From assembly GCA_964650485.1 (NCBI GenBank), contig CAZYTX010000019.1, positions 1-63,120 of the forward strand: a DNA stretch of 63,120 bases. The letters run 5' to 3'. The position numbers and the translations under genes were made by a program. Numbering within the stretch: position 1 is the first letter of the stretch; every line of letters starts with the position of its first letter. Shown piece by piece: positions 7,203 to 15,646 of this stretch. Source of the stretch: CAZYTX01 sp964650485 (GTDB lineage: Bacteria > RBG-13-61-14 > DATKZS01). The notes beneath the pieces are model-generated. The model did no database searches. It was not told the origin of the DNA and saw only the letters and a program-made list of their open reading frames with translations.

Positions 7203-8498
7203 TCACTCCCTCAAGAGATCGACCTTTTCCACCCGCTCCAGGTCGCGGCGGTAGAACCTGGCCGCCAGGAAGAGGAATACCCCCGCGGCAATGCCCCACA
7301 GGGGCACGAAGAGCATGGCATCGGCTATGCCCATGGAGTCGCTGAGCTTGCCCACTATGGTAGGGGACCACACGTCTCCGGCCAGGTGCTGCACGATAAC
7401 GCACATGGCGTATGAGAAGGCCCGGAGCCCGGGGTGGACCACGTCCTGGGTCACGGAAGCGGAAGGGGCGATAAAGCAGGTGATCAGGATGCCGAAGGCC
7501 ACCAGCAAGGGAAGCTGCACCCACTTTTGTCCCGGAAAGAGGAAGGCGATAAAGAGGACCACGGCAGCGGCCGCGGAGGTGAGTGCGGGGAAGTATAGCC
7601 TGCCCTCCACCCTCTTGCGGTGCCATATATCCGAGAGTATGCCGCCCAGGGGAGCGCCGATGAGCACCAGGGCGAACACGGACATGGCCAGCATGCCGCT
7701 CTTTCCCGGCTCGGCCAGGCCGGTCCTCTCGAAGTATGTGGCCAGCCAGAAGGTGAGCGATGTGGTCACTGACACGTTCATGGCAAAACCCAGGTAGGTG
7801 AGCACCAGCGAAGGCACGCGGAATATGGTCACAAGGTCGGATAAGAACCCTGTGCTGGTGCCAAGGGCCTTTTGCTCGGGCCTCACGCTCTTGTAGTCGG
7901 GCAGGAACCAGGCCACCACCGCCAGGATGAAGCCGGGTAATGCCACCAGGCCGAATGCGTTGTGCCAGCCCCACTGCCGGGCGATGTAGCCGCCGCCCAC
8001 TATCCCTATTGCCATGCCGAGCGGTATGGAGACGTTCCAGATGCCCATGACCCGGGCGCGCTTGTCCTCCGGGTATGCACCGGAAAGCATGGCGGCGCCG
8101 CCGGGAGCATAGCCCGACTCGCCCACCCCGATAAAGCAGCGAGCCACCAGCAGTTGCCAGAAGTTCTTGGTGAAAGCGCACGCCAGGGTGGCCACGCTCC
8201 AGAACAAGGTCATGATGGCTATCATCTTGCGCCGGCTCCAGCGGTCTATGAGGATGGACGCGGGCAGGGAAAACACGGTGATAAAGAGCACAACCGCGCT
8301 GAGAAGCATGCCGGCCTGGGCGTCGGTGATGTGCCAGTCCTCCTTTATGAAGTTGACCATGCCCGAGACCACGTACCGGTCGGCATAGTCGGACATATAC
8401 AGGAGGAAGAGCACGGTGAGCACCAGGGGCGCCTTTTTGCCCCCGGAGTAGGTCTCGCCCCGCTCCTTTGCCTGTGCTGTCAGGTCCGTCTCGCTCAT
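7203..8498 (-). CDS. Major facilitator superfamily transporter
   Basis: This 431-residue integral membrane protein has about 12 predicted hydrophobic helices. The loop between helices 2 and 3 has the MFS signature form DRWSRRKM, and GVGESGYAPGGAAML resembles Spns-like/hexuronate-type MFS proteins. A duplicated second half begins near residue 225. The substrate cannot be told from sequence. It lies 36 bases downstream of hicB on the same strand and may be read through from it. The start is preceded by GGAGG at a rather long distance. Confidence 0.88.
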   Translation of the reverse strand: MSETDLTAQAKERGETYSGGKKAPLVLTVLFLLYMSDYADRYVVSGMVNFIKEDWHITDAQAGMLLSAVVLFITVFSLPASILIDRWSRRKMIAIMTLFWSVATLACAFTKNFWQLLVARCFIGVGESGYAPGGAAMLSGAYPEDKRARVMGIWNVSIPLGMAIGIVGGGYIARQWGWHNAFGLVALPGFILAVVAWFLPDYKSVRPEQKALGTSTGFLSDLVTIFRVPSLVLTYLGFAMNVSVTTSLTFWLATYFERTGLAEPGKSGMLAMSVFALVLIGAPLGGILSDIWHRKRVEGRLYFPALTSAAAAVVLFIAFLFPGQKWVQLPLLVAFGILITCFIAPSASVTQDVVHPGLRAFSYAMCVIVQHLAGDVWSPTIVGKLSDSMGIADAMLFVPLWGIAAGVFLFLAARFYRRDLERVEKVDLLRE

Positions 8499-8534
8499 CT
8501 TATAGCAGGACCTCCAGACCCATATTTAAAGATT

Positions 8535-8756
8535 TTATCCTCCGGTCTGGTATATGACCGGCTTGTAGGTTGGCGGAGGAATGGGCTTGCCCTCCTTCCG
8601 GGCTGCATCCAGCCACGCCTTCTTGGCCCTTTCAAGTTCCACAAGGGCCTGTTCAGGAGTCTCGCCGAATGCGCTGCAAGATTCAAGATCAGGTATGTCA
8701 GCGATGTAGCCGCGGTCCTCATCACTGTAAAAAATGTTTATGTGATAGTCTCTCAT
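8535..8756 (-). CDS. hicB: HicB-family antitoxin
   Basis: This 73-residue protein has the degraded RNase H-like HicB fold: INIFYSDEDRGYIADIPDLESCSAFGET is the typical strand pattern ending in the G-E/D-T-P-E-QAL helix. It should bind and neutralise HicA and autoregulate the operon. No C-terminal HTH or ribbon-helix-helix is seen, so DNA binding would need a separate feature. Its ATG overlaps the hicA stop by four bases (ATGA), the normal hicA-hicB arrangement. Confidence 0.85.
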   Translation of the reverse strand: MRDYHINIFYSDEDRGYIADIPDLESCSAFGETPEQALVELERAKKAWLDAARKEGKPIPPPTYKPVIYQTGG

Positions 8757-9010
8757 GGCTGCTTGTCCAGTTTCAGGTTGTATTTTTCAACCAAGCGAAT
8801 GAACTGTTTAATCTGATACGGCTTGGCTTGTCCTTTCACCTCCTGAAGGTTAACAAGTCCCGGTATCTCGGGGTGAGAAAAAATATGATGACTACCGCTC
8901 TTTCGTGAAAGCCTGAATCCAAAGGCTTCCACAAGCTTTATCATATCCTGGAAGTCAACGTTGTGCAATGATCCATGGGAAAGTTTTAAAAGTAGCTTCT
9001 TTGGATTCAA
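8753..9010 (-). CDS. hicA: HicA-family mRNA interferase toxin
   Basis: This 85-residue basic protein has the double-stranded RNA-binding-like HicA fold: VEAFGFRLSRKSGSHHIFSHP carries the catalytic His in the G-S-H-H motif, followed by LVNLQEV and a helix ending IKQFIRLVEKYNL. It would cleave mRNA when not held by HicB. The start is a TTG at 9010, chosen because a GGGAGG site lies seven bases upstream and no ATG is present. It is first in the hicA-hicB pair. Confidence 0.87.
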   Translation of the reverse strand: MNPKKLLLKLSHGSLHNVDFQDMIKLVEAFGFRLSRKSGSHHIFSHPEIPGLVNLQEVKGQAKPYQIKQFIRLVEKYNLKLDKQP

Positions 9011-9082
9011 AAAGGACCTCCCTCGAATATTAAAAAAAGGGTAATCACCTCAAACTTAATCATGCAACAGCGCCTGTCCCTG

Positions 9083-9871
9083 TCAGTCCTTGAGCCGGGT
9101 CCTTGCAAGTATCCTGTCCAGGAGCCCGGGGCTTATGCGCTGCAGGGCCGCGGTGGCCTTGCCGAGCGGAGTGAGCACCAGCTCGCGCTCGCCCCGCTCG
9201 ACCAGCCTGGCGATGCCCCCGGCCACCCCTTCTGGCGTGTCGTGCGGCGGCCGGTTGATGGGCCTTGCCGAGCCGTCCCCCTTCATCACCGACTTCTCCG
9301 GGTCGGTGGTTGTGAAACCCGGCACGATCACCCCCACCTTTATACCGTAAGGCCCGAGCTCCAGGCGCAAGGACTCGGCCAGGCTGCGTACAAAGGCCTT
9401 GCTGGCGCTGTAGAGGCTGCCGGTGGGAATGGCCCGCACACCGGAGACGCTGGACACGAATACCAGGCTCCCGCGCGAGCTCTTCAGGTCCGCGAGGCAG
9501 GCCATGGTCATGTAGATGCTGCCCATCACGTTCACGTCCACCAGCTTCTTTGCAACGTCCGGCGCCACATCCTCGAACAAGGACACGATGCTCACGCCGG
9601 CGTTGTTCACCAGCACGTCAACCTTGCCGAAGCGCTCGCGCGCGGCCCTGGCAAGGGCCTCGCACTCCTCGGGCGAGGTCACGTCAGCACGGTGCGCCAT
9701 GACCGCAACACCCTCGGCCTCGAGGCTCTCGCGGGCAGCTTCCAGCCTCTCATCCAGAACATCCGACAACACTATGCTCGCCCCGCGGCTGCCCATCACC
9801 CGGGCGGTGGACAGCCCGATGCCCCTGGCCGAGCCGGTGATGAGCACGGTCTTGCCCTTGTAAAAGTCCAC
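9083..9871 (-). CDS. Short-chain dehydrogenase/reductase (SDR)
   Basis: This 262-residue classical SDR oxidoreductase has the NAD(P)-binding TGSARGIG near residue 12, NNAG near 90, a catalytic Ser in FVSSVSG and the YSASK Tyr-x3-Lys pair near 155-159. The C-terminus is slightly basic and extended. It probably reduces or oxidises a small hydroxyl or keto compound; the substrate is not evident. It is a monocistronic gene, divergent from the Mth938-like gene. Confidence 0.9.
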   Translation of the reverse strand: MDFYKGKTVLITGSARGIGLSTARVMGSRGASIVLSDVLDERLEAARESLEAEGVAVMAHRADVTSPEECEALARAARERFGKVDVLVNNAGVSIVSLFEDVAPDVAKKLVDVNVMGSIYMTMACLADLKSSRGSLVFVSSVSGVRAIPTGSLYSASKAFVRSLAESLRLELGPYGIKVGVIVPGFTTTDPEKSVMKGDGSARPINRPPHDTPEGVAGGIARLVERGERELVLTPLGKATAALQRISPGLLDRILARTRLKD

Positions 9872-10016
9872 TCCCGTCCTCCTTAAAAAATTGCAATCGA
9901 GAACAGCATATAATGATACGCCGCACCTGGCAATTGTGCCTGGTCCACGGTCCCGGCTTGCAGTGCTTTAGAATCCCGGTTATTTTTTATATGGGAAATC
10001 CTAGGGGGTGAGTGCC

Positions 10017-10367
10017 ATGGCGCCGCGCATTGAAGAGTACGAGTTCGGGAGGATAAAAATCGCCGGCAGGGATTACAGGAATGACGTGATCATAACGCCG
10101 GATGGGGTGAGGCCCGAGTGGTGGAGGAAGGACGGGCACGGCCTTGTTCCCGAGGACCTGGACCCGGTGATTTTCGAGGTCAGCCCTGAGGCGCTTATCA
10201 TCGGCAGGGGGTACAACGGCGCGCTCACCGTGCCGGAGGATACAAAGGCGTGGGTCGAGGGCAAGGGCGTCGAGCTCATAGCCCTGCCCAGCAGGGACGC
10301 GGTGGATCGCTACAATGAGCTCGCGGGGAAGTCTCGGGTCATGGCCGGGCTGCATCTTACCTGCTAG
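10017..10367 (+). CDS. Mth938-like domain-containing protein
   Basis: This 116-residue small protein belongs to the Mth938/NDUFAF3/DUF498 family, whose molecular function in bacteria is not settled. The start EEYEFGRIKIAGRDYRNDVII, the WWRKDGH block, LIIGRGYNG and ELIALPS all match the family layout. The ATG at 10017 is preferred to the GTG at 10008 because AGGGGGTGA lies at the right distance. It is convergent with the M20 peptidase gene across a palindromic element. Confidence 0.85.
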   Translation: MAPRIEEYEFGRIKIAGRDYRNDVIITPDGVRPEWWRKDGHGLVPEDLDPVIFEVSPEALIIGRGYNGALTVPEDTKAWVEGKGVELIALPSRDAVDRYNELAGKSRVMAGLHLTC

Positions 10368-10390
10368 TGGTGAGAACAACTTTTTGCTAG

Positions 10391-10517
10391 AACCGGTTTC
10401 ATAACATGGGAAGTTCTTAATGGTAGCGCCGCCGGCTCGGCGGCTGCAAGTTCCGATGCAGGCATGCTGCCGGCGCTACTTCCACTGCCCACCACCAAGG
10501 AGGTTATGAAACCAGTT
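10391..10517. repeat. Foldback element between convergent genes
   Basis: AACCGGTTTCATAAC at 10391-10405 is the reverse complement of GTTATGAAACCAGTT at 10503-10517 except for one position. A second nested pair, GTAGCGCCGCCGGC at 10423-10436 and GCTGCCGGCGCTAC at 10466-10479, pairs imperfectly inside. The element fills the space between two convergent genes. It may be a REP/MITE-like repeat, a bidirectional terminator without U-tracts, or both. Confidence 0.55.
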
Positions 10518-10533
10518 GTACAAGGAAAAAGCT

Positions 10534-11625
10534 TCAGATTCCCGATGCCAGCTGGAAATAAATCTCCGCCGCGGTCACCACCTGGCTTAATGATATGCAC
10601 TCGTCGGGAGAGTGGGCCATCTCCAGGCTGCCTGGCCCCAGTAGCACCGGCCTCACCCCCGCCTCCCAGAGCAGGTTCGCGTCCGAGTGGCTACGAAACG
10701 GCGCCGGTTCCCACCCGAGCCCGCGTTCCCGAAAAATCTCTTTGAGCGCGTCCACCACCGGCCCTTTCTCCGGCAGCTCGTAGCCGGAGCCTATGGTCTC
10801 GAACTTTATGGACGCTTCCACCTGCTTGTTGTTTTCCCTTGAATTCTCGACCACATCCTCGATCTCGGCCACTATCTCTCCGATGGGCGACGCTGGCGGC
10901 ATGTGCACGTCCAGGCCGGCCTCGCAAACGTCGGGCACGATGTAGCCGGCCCTGGTGCTGTAGAGGTCCCGGATGTTGTATATGAGCTCGGGCCTTTGCT
11001 TCTCGATGTGTGCCCCGATGCGCATTATAAGGTCGAGCATGGCGCCGATGGGGTTCTGCCTGTAGTTGGCAAGAGACGCGTGCATCCTCTTCCCCTGCAT
11101 TGACAGGCGCACCTCGATGTAGCTGTAGTTCGATAGGCACGGCTTCATGTCGGTAGGCTCGCCTATCACCGCCCAGGGCAGGTGCACCTCGCTGGCGAGC
11201 ACGTCCGCGCCGTCGCCCTCCTCCTCCTCGCCTACCACGAAGGCCAGGGCCGCCCGGAGGGGCAGTCCCTTCTCGTGCACCGAGATAATCGCCTCCAGCA
11301 TGGCCGCGCACCCGCCTTTCATGTCCGCGGACCCGAGGCCCTTTACAACGTCGCCGTGCTCCTCGAAGCAGTAGTTCTCCAGGTCGTAGGCCGCGACCGT
11401 GTCCAGGTGTCCGACAAGACCCAGCTCCGGCTCCGCCTCGGGCATGACCAGGAGGTTATAGCGGTTGTCGTCCACCTCCTGCCTCTTCACCGGCAGGCCG
11501 TTCCTCTTCAGGACCGAGTGGGCGTACTCCAGTATCTCCTCCTCCTTGCCAGAGGGGCTGTAGACGTCTATCATACGGTGCAGCATCTTCTTCAGCCGCG
11601 CCGCGTTTACGGGCCTTTCAGTCAT
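10534..11625 (-). CDS. M20 family metallopeptidase (ArgE/DapE/LysK-like)
   Basis: This 363-residue di-zinc aminoacylase/deacetylase has metal ligand motif GHLDTV near residue 77, GLGSADMKGG with the bridging Asp, the catalytic Glu pair in VVGEEEEGDGA, and a late His in MAHSPDE. The dimerisation domain starts near residue 170. The family includes ArgE, DapE and LysK; this member is most like the peptidase/deacetylase LysK-ArgE-ArgE-related group and the substrate is not certain. Its start overlaps the stop of the upstream GNAT gene by 8 bases (ATGACTGA), so the two are co-expressed. Confidence 0.85.
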   Translation of the reverse strand: MTERPVNAARLKKMLHRMIDVYSPSGKEEEILEYAHSVLKRNGLPVKRQEVDDNRYNLLVMPEAEPELGLVGHLDTVAAYDLENYCFEEHGDVVKGLGSADMKGGCAAMLEAIISVHEKGLPLRAALAFVVGEEEEGDGADVLASEVHLPWAVIGEPTDMKPCLSNYSYIEVRLSMQGKRMHASLANYRQNPIGAMLDLIMRIGAHIEKQRPELIYNIRDLYSTRAGYIVPDVCEAGLDVHMPPASPIGEIVAEIEDVVENSRENNKQVEASIKFETIGSGYELPEKGPVVDALKEIFRERGLGWEPAPFRSHSDANLLWEAGVRPVLLGPGSLEMAHSPDECISLSQVVTAAEIYFQLASGI

Positions 11626-12175
11626 CGTGGTTTTGCCTGGCCCCGTTCTTTCCCGCCTGCTTCTGCTTCATCTTCCTGAGCCTCTGGTCGAGGTTGAGGG
11701 ACAGGTATATGTGCTCCTCCGGGCTGCCGAACCCCATCTTCTTGAAGAAGTCAATGGCCGGCTGGCTCTCGGCTTCGGTGTCAACCATGAGTATTCGCAC
11801 CCCGTGCTCGACCATGATCCTGGTGAACTCATGGAAGAGCTTCTCGGCCACGCCTGCGCGCTGGTATTCCTCGGTCACGCCCAGCCATATGAGGTGCCCG
11901 TACTTCCACGCGGAGCCGGCCTTGGTTATGGTGGTGCCCAGGGCGAACCCTATTATGTCCTCGTCGAGCTCGGCCACCAGGCAGAACTCGGCCTCCTCCT
12001 GGAACATGCCCGTGACCTCGTACTCGTCCCAGGTGCGGTAGAGGTTGGGGGACACTATGGAGGTGAAGAGCCTCTCGCCCAGGTGGAACACCTTGGGGAT
12101 GTCGTCAATCTCCATCTGCCGGACCTCGACGCCCGGACGCTTCCTGTTCCTTTGCGGCCCCTCGCTTTCGCTCAC
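11618..12175 (-). CDS. GNAT family N-acetyltransferase
   Basis: This 185-residue acetyltransferase has VRQMEIDDIPKVFHLGERLF at the N-terminus, the central beta strand LVAELDEDIIGFALG, the acetyl-CoA loop in IWLGVTEEYQRAGVAEKL (Q/R-x-x-G-x-A) and DFFKKMGF near the end. The GTG at 12175 is chosen because AAGGAG precedes it by a normal distance; the longer frame to 12328 would overlap the divergent hicB-like gene. It overlaps the M20 peptidase start, so the pair may add and remove acetyl groups on the same amino-acid type substrate (inference). Confidence 0.85.
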   Translation of the reverse strand: MSESEGPQRNRKRPGVEVRQMEIDDIPKVFHLGERLFTSIVSPNLYRTWDEYEVTGMFQEEAEFCLVAELDEDIIGFALGTTITKAGSAWKYGHLIWLGVTEEYQRAGVAEKLFHEFTRIMVEHGVRILMVDTEAESQPAIDFFKKMGFGSPEEHIYLSLNLDQRLRKMKQKQAGKNGARQNHDD

Positions 12176-12295
12176 TTGCCGGTCACTCCTTTCCGCTTTT
12201 ATGTAATTATTATAAATCATTTGAGGCCTTAGTGCGCAAACACTTAAGGACACGCGGCATTGACTGTGAAATCCTATTCGGGTAATATTTCGGTT

Positions 12296-12481
12296 ATGAC
12301 ACAGTTCAAGACAGTAGTTGAAAAGCACCCTGACGGCTACGTGGCTTACCCCCTGGGTCTAAAGGGGGTGGTGGCGGGCCGGGGAGAATCGTGCGAGCAG
12401 GCCCTTGACGGCGTGAAGAGCGCGATACGGTTCCATATAGAGACCTTGGGCAAAGAGGTCATTGATGAAGTTTCTCTCTGA
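12296..12481 (+). CDS. Orphan HicB-like protein
   Basis: This 61-residue protein has the HicB fold pattern FKTVVEKHPDGYVAYPLGLKG followed by the G-E-S-C-E-QAL helix and a FHIETL helix. The ATG at 12296 fits the family start; a TTG at 12260 with AAGGA nine bases upstream would add 12 residues. No HicA homologue lies next to it, so it is a solitary HicB, either a relic or a regulator of a distant toxin. Confidence 0.7.
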   Translation: MTQFKTVVEKHPDGYVAYPLGLKGVVAGRGESCEQALDGVKSAIRFHIETLGKEVIDEVSL

Positions 12482-12555
12482 AGACCCCGCGGCTATACTA
12501 TCATCAACTTATACGATCCGCACGCAGGCCGGCATTACTTGACGTTCTTATTAGC

Positions 12556-13929
12556 ATGGGAGAACAGACAAGAACACTGGAGGCTGACTGTATAGTGGCG
12601 GGCGCGGGTCCCGGCGGGCTCATGACCGCGCTCGGGCTTGCCAGAGAGGGCTTGTCCGTGCTGGTGGTGGACAAGAGGAGCAAGGACTCGCTGGGAAAGC
12701 CCGTCCGGGTGTCTCTGGAGAAGAGGACTTTCGATGAGGTTGATGTGGACCCTCCGCAGCCGCCCGAGCTCTGCGAGCCTCCCGTGGCCAGGGAGTACAT
12801 CTCGCCTGATACCAGGCACAAGATCATCGTAAAGGACGCGCCCCTTTTGACCGTGTCCCTGCGCGAGCTTGCAGCGAGGCTCATGGAGGAGGCCCGGGAA
12901 GAGGGGGCCCGGTTCCTCTTCGACACCGAGGTGCAGGGGCCTGTGCTGGAGCTGGGATGGGTGGCCGGGGTGCGGGCGATCTCTTCGGACGGCTCCGAGG
13001 TGGAACTCCGGGCCCGTCTTTGCGTGGACGCCAGCGGGGTCCACGGGGTCTTGAGGCGACATCTTACAGAGGGCATGGGCGTACAGCGGGAGATTGATCC
13101 GGAGGCCGTGGCCTCGGCCTGGCAGGAGTCCAGGGAGATTGACCGGCCTGCGGTCATGGACCTGGTGCAGAAGAACAGGATCAGACCCCAGGTAAACGTC
13201 ACCAGGGTGGGGTTCATGGGTCCCTTTTCCATGTTCTCCATTTACGTGGACCTGGAGGATGACCGGGTGGACATAACAGTGGGACTCCTGCACCGCGCGG
13301 ACCTGCCCGAGGCAAGGGAGCTCGCACTCGGCTACGTGGACTCTCACCAGTGGGTGGGGGAGAGGATCACAGCGGGCGGCGGGCTGGTCCCGGTTGCAAG
13401 GCCCATGCACTCCTTTGTGGCGAACGGGTTCGCATGCGTGGGGGACGCGGCCTGCCAGGCCGTGCCCCAGCACGCCAGCGGGGTTTCCTCATCCCTGCTC
13501 GCTGGAAAGATACTGGCCGAGACGGCTGCCGAGGCCCTCCGCTCCGGTGGGGCCTCCAGGGAGGCGCTGTGGCCTTATAACGCGAGGTTCATGGCGGCGC
13601 GCGGCTCTGCCCAGGCCAACTCCGAGCTGTTCAGGCGGTTTTTGGTGTCGAGCTCGACGGAGGAGCTCTCAGCGCTCTTTGCCGCCGGCCTGGTGAGTGA
13701 CCAGGGGATCACTGGCGCCATGGACGGCCAGGCCCTCGATCTTCCGCTTGCGGGGATCATATCCAGCGTGCCCCGTCTTGTAAAAAGGCCCGGGCTTTTA
13801 CTCCGGCTCATGCGCCTTTCCCGGGACGCGTCGCAGCTTCTTAAGATTTACGACCTTTATCCCGGCCGCGAGCGTATTGACACTTTGGCGATATGGAGCA
13901 GTAAAGCGGATAGCATCTTTTCAAAATGA
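12556..13929 (+). CDS. FAD-dependent oxidoreductase, geranylgeranyl reductase-like
   Basis: This 457-residue flavoprotein has a dinucleotide-binding VAGAGPGGLMTALGLAREG at residues 14-32 and a second FAD motif around GFACVGDAACQAVPQHASG near residue 295, the pattern of the geranylgeranyl reductase/PHBH-type family. The last 100 residues are basic and may touch the membrane or a lipid substrate. Likely substrates are isoprenoid chains or quinone-type compounds, but this is not proven. It follows the orphan hicB by 74 bases and stands alone otherwise. Confidence 0.8.
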   Translation: MGEQTRTLEADCIVAGAGPGGLMTALGLAREGLSVLVVDKRSKDSLGKPVRVSLEKRTFDEVDVDPPQPPELCEPPVAREYISPDTRHKIIVKDAPLLTVSLRELAARLMEEAREEGARFLFDTEVQGPVLELGWVAGVRAISSDGSEVELRARLCVDASGVHGVLRRHLTEGMGVQREIDPEAVASAWQESREIDRPAVMDLVQKNRIRPQVNVTRVGFMGPFSMFSIYVDLEDDRVDITVGLLHRADLPEARELALGYVDSHQWVGERITAGGGLVPVARPMHSFVANGFACVGDAACQAVPQHASGVSSSLLAGKILAETAAEALRSGGASREALWPYNARFMAARGSAQANSELFRRFLVSSSTEELSALFAAGLVSDQGITGAMDGQALDLPLAGIISSVPRLVKRPGLLLRLMRLSRDASQLLKIYDLYPGRERIDTLAIWSSKADSIFSK

Positions 13930-13966
13930 AGAGCAGTGACTGGCGCCTTTAATCAGTGCACATCTT

Positions 13967-15619
13967 TTATGTCCGGGTGACCTTCATCTCGATACAGGTG
14001 ATGGAGTGCGGCCCGAGGGGGAGGCGCAGGGCGGCCCGGCCTTTTAAAGCCCCCTGCTCCATCGGCTCTATCCCCGGGGGCTGCTCGCGGATGGCCACCG
14101 CCTCGGGGGCTCGGGCGCTGTTGTACTGGACAGGGTTCGGGTGGGTGATGGTCAAGCGCCTTGCGGGCAGGAGCGGTCTCATTCCCTCGAGGGTAAGCTC
14201 GACCTCGGCCGGGGAGTCGTAGTGGCGGTTTACGAGCAGTAGCGCCAGGCGCTCGCCCTCAATGGTTGCGGAGGCGTCCAGGGCGGGGATGCCGGCGTCG
14301 TGGGGCAGCTCCGGGCAGTTCACCGTGGAGGGCAGGAGCCGGTCGCCGGCCCGCTCGGTGTAGAGCTTGAAGGCCAGGGCAGAGGGGGTGAGGAAGGTGG
14401 CCTTCTCGCTCGAGCTTATTAGGCCTAAGCAGTTCACCATCTGGGCGATGTTGGCCACGGGCGCCTCGGGCGCCAGCCGGTGGAGGACGTTCAGCATGGA
14501 CGCGGTCCACAGCCCGTCCCGCAGGCTGTAGTTTGCTTTGATCACGTCCAGGTAGTCGAACCACAGGTTCCACTCGTCGAATGCCACCGGCACCTTCTTG
14601 CCGGGTGGAGAGTATGCGCTTGCCTCCTTTGCGGCCCGGTGCAGGCAGGCCCCCGCTTCGGCCACGGTTCCCATGACCTGGTAGTATACGCTCCGAAGCC
14701 CGCTCCTGTGCAGGTTTGCAAGGCCGTACCTGAGGGCATTGGCCGCGGTGGAAGGGGGAACGTACTTGTGCACGGAGATGAGGTCGGCCTCCTCTCCAAC
14801 GCCCCGGAGCACGGTCCTGTTTATGTCCGCGCCCGTGTGCAGGTGGTCCCCCACTGGTATGAGCTTAATGTCCGGGTCAACCCTCCTCATGGCCGCGGCG
14901 AACTCGAGGAAGGTCTCCACGTACCGGCGCGGCTCCATGTGTCCGATCTCCCACCAGCCGAATATCTCGTTCCCCACGAACCAGTACTTTACCTTGTAGG
15001 GCTCGGGGTGCCCGTTTTTGGCGCGCTCGGCGCCCCACCTGGTGTCCTTGTTTCCGTTGGTATACTGGACCCAGTCCGCGGCCTCGGCGGGTGTGCCCGA
15101 TCCCACGTTGACGGTGATCATGGGCTCGGCGCCCACGGCCTCGCAAAGCCCCAGGAACTCGTCGGTTCCGAAGTGGTTGTCCTCGAGTGGGCCGACCAGG
15201 GGGCCCAGCTTGGCCCATGCCCGGTTAATGCGGCGGGGCCGCTCCGAGCGCGGGCCGATCCCGTCCTTCCAGTGGTAGCCGTCCGCGAAGCAGCCGCCCG
15301 GGTAGCGGATGAGGGCCGGGTTTATGGAGCGGACGGCGTGGAGGAGCTCGGGCCGCACACCTCCCATGAACATGTCGTCGCTCTCGCCCTCGGCCCACAG
15401 CCCGCCTTTTATGCACCTGCCCAGGTGCTCGATGAAGTGGCCGTACTGTGTCTTGGGGAGCGGGTGCAGGTGCTCGGGCTGTACGATGATCTTTGCCTTG
15501 TACGCTCCGGCGTCCGCGGGAGCGGCTTTGCCGGGTGAGAGGACGAGAGGATAAGCAGCCGCGACGCCGGCCCCGGCCATGAACCTTCTCCTGCTGATGC
15601 TTCCGGGTCCCTTGTGCAT
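13967..15619 (-). CDS. Tat-exported alpha-L-arabinofuranosidase (GH51-like)
   Basis: This 550-residue glycoside hydrolase opens with a twin-arginine signal (ISRRRFMAG, hydrophobic AGVAAAYPLVL). The catalytic barrel has the GH51 pattern: HFIEHLGRCIKGGLWAE, IRYPGGCFADGYHWKDGIGP, the acid/base Glu in VGNEIFGWWE near residue 219 and the nucleophile Glu in FDEWNLWFDY near residue 340, with a C-terminal beta-sandwich. It should release arabinose from arabinan or arabinoxylan in the periplasm. It lies 27 bases downstream of the radical SAM gene on the same strand, probably in one operon. Confidence 0.9.
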   Translation of the reverse strand: MHKGPGSISRRRFMAGAGVAAAYPLVLSPGKAAPADAGAYKAKIIVQPEHLHPLPKTQYGHFIEHLGRCIKGGLWAEGESDDMFMGGVRPELLHAVRSINPALIRYPGGCFADGYHWKDGIGPRSERPRRINRAWAKLGPLVGPLEDNHFGTDEFLGLCEAVGAEPMITVNVGSGTPAEAADWVQYTNGNKDTRWGAERAKNGHPEPYKVKYWFVGNEIFGWWEIGHMEPRRYVETFLEFAAAMRRVDPDIKLIPVGDHLHTGADINRTVLRGVGEEADLISVHKYVPPSTAANALRYGLANLHRSGLRSVYYQVMGTVAEAGACLHRAAKEASAYSPPGKKVPVAFDEWNLWFDYLDVIKANYSLRDGLWTASMLNVLHRLAPEAPVANIAQMVNCLGLISSSEKATFLTPSALAFKLYTERAGDRLLPSTVNCPELPHDAGIPALDASATIEGERLALLLVNRHYDSPAEVELTLEGMRPLLPARRLTITHPNPVQYNSARAPEAVAIREQPPGIEPMEQGALKGRAALRLPLGPHSITCIEMKVTRT

Positions 15620-15646
15620 GATACGAGCCTCTTTTAAGTCGCCAGG

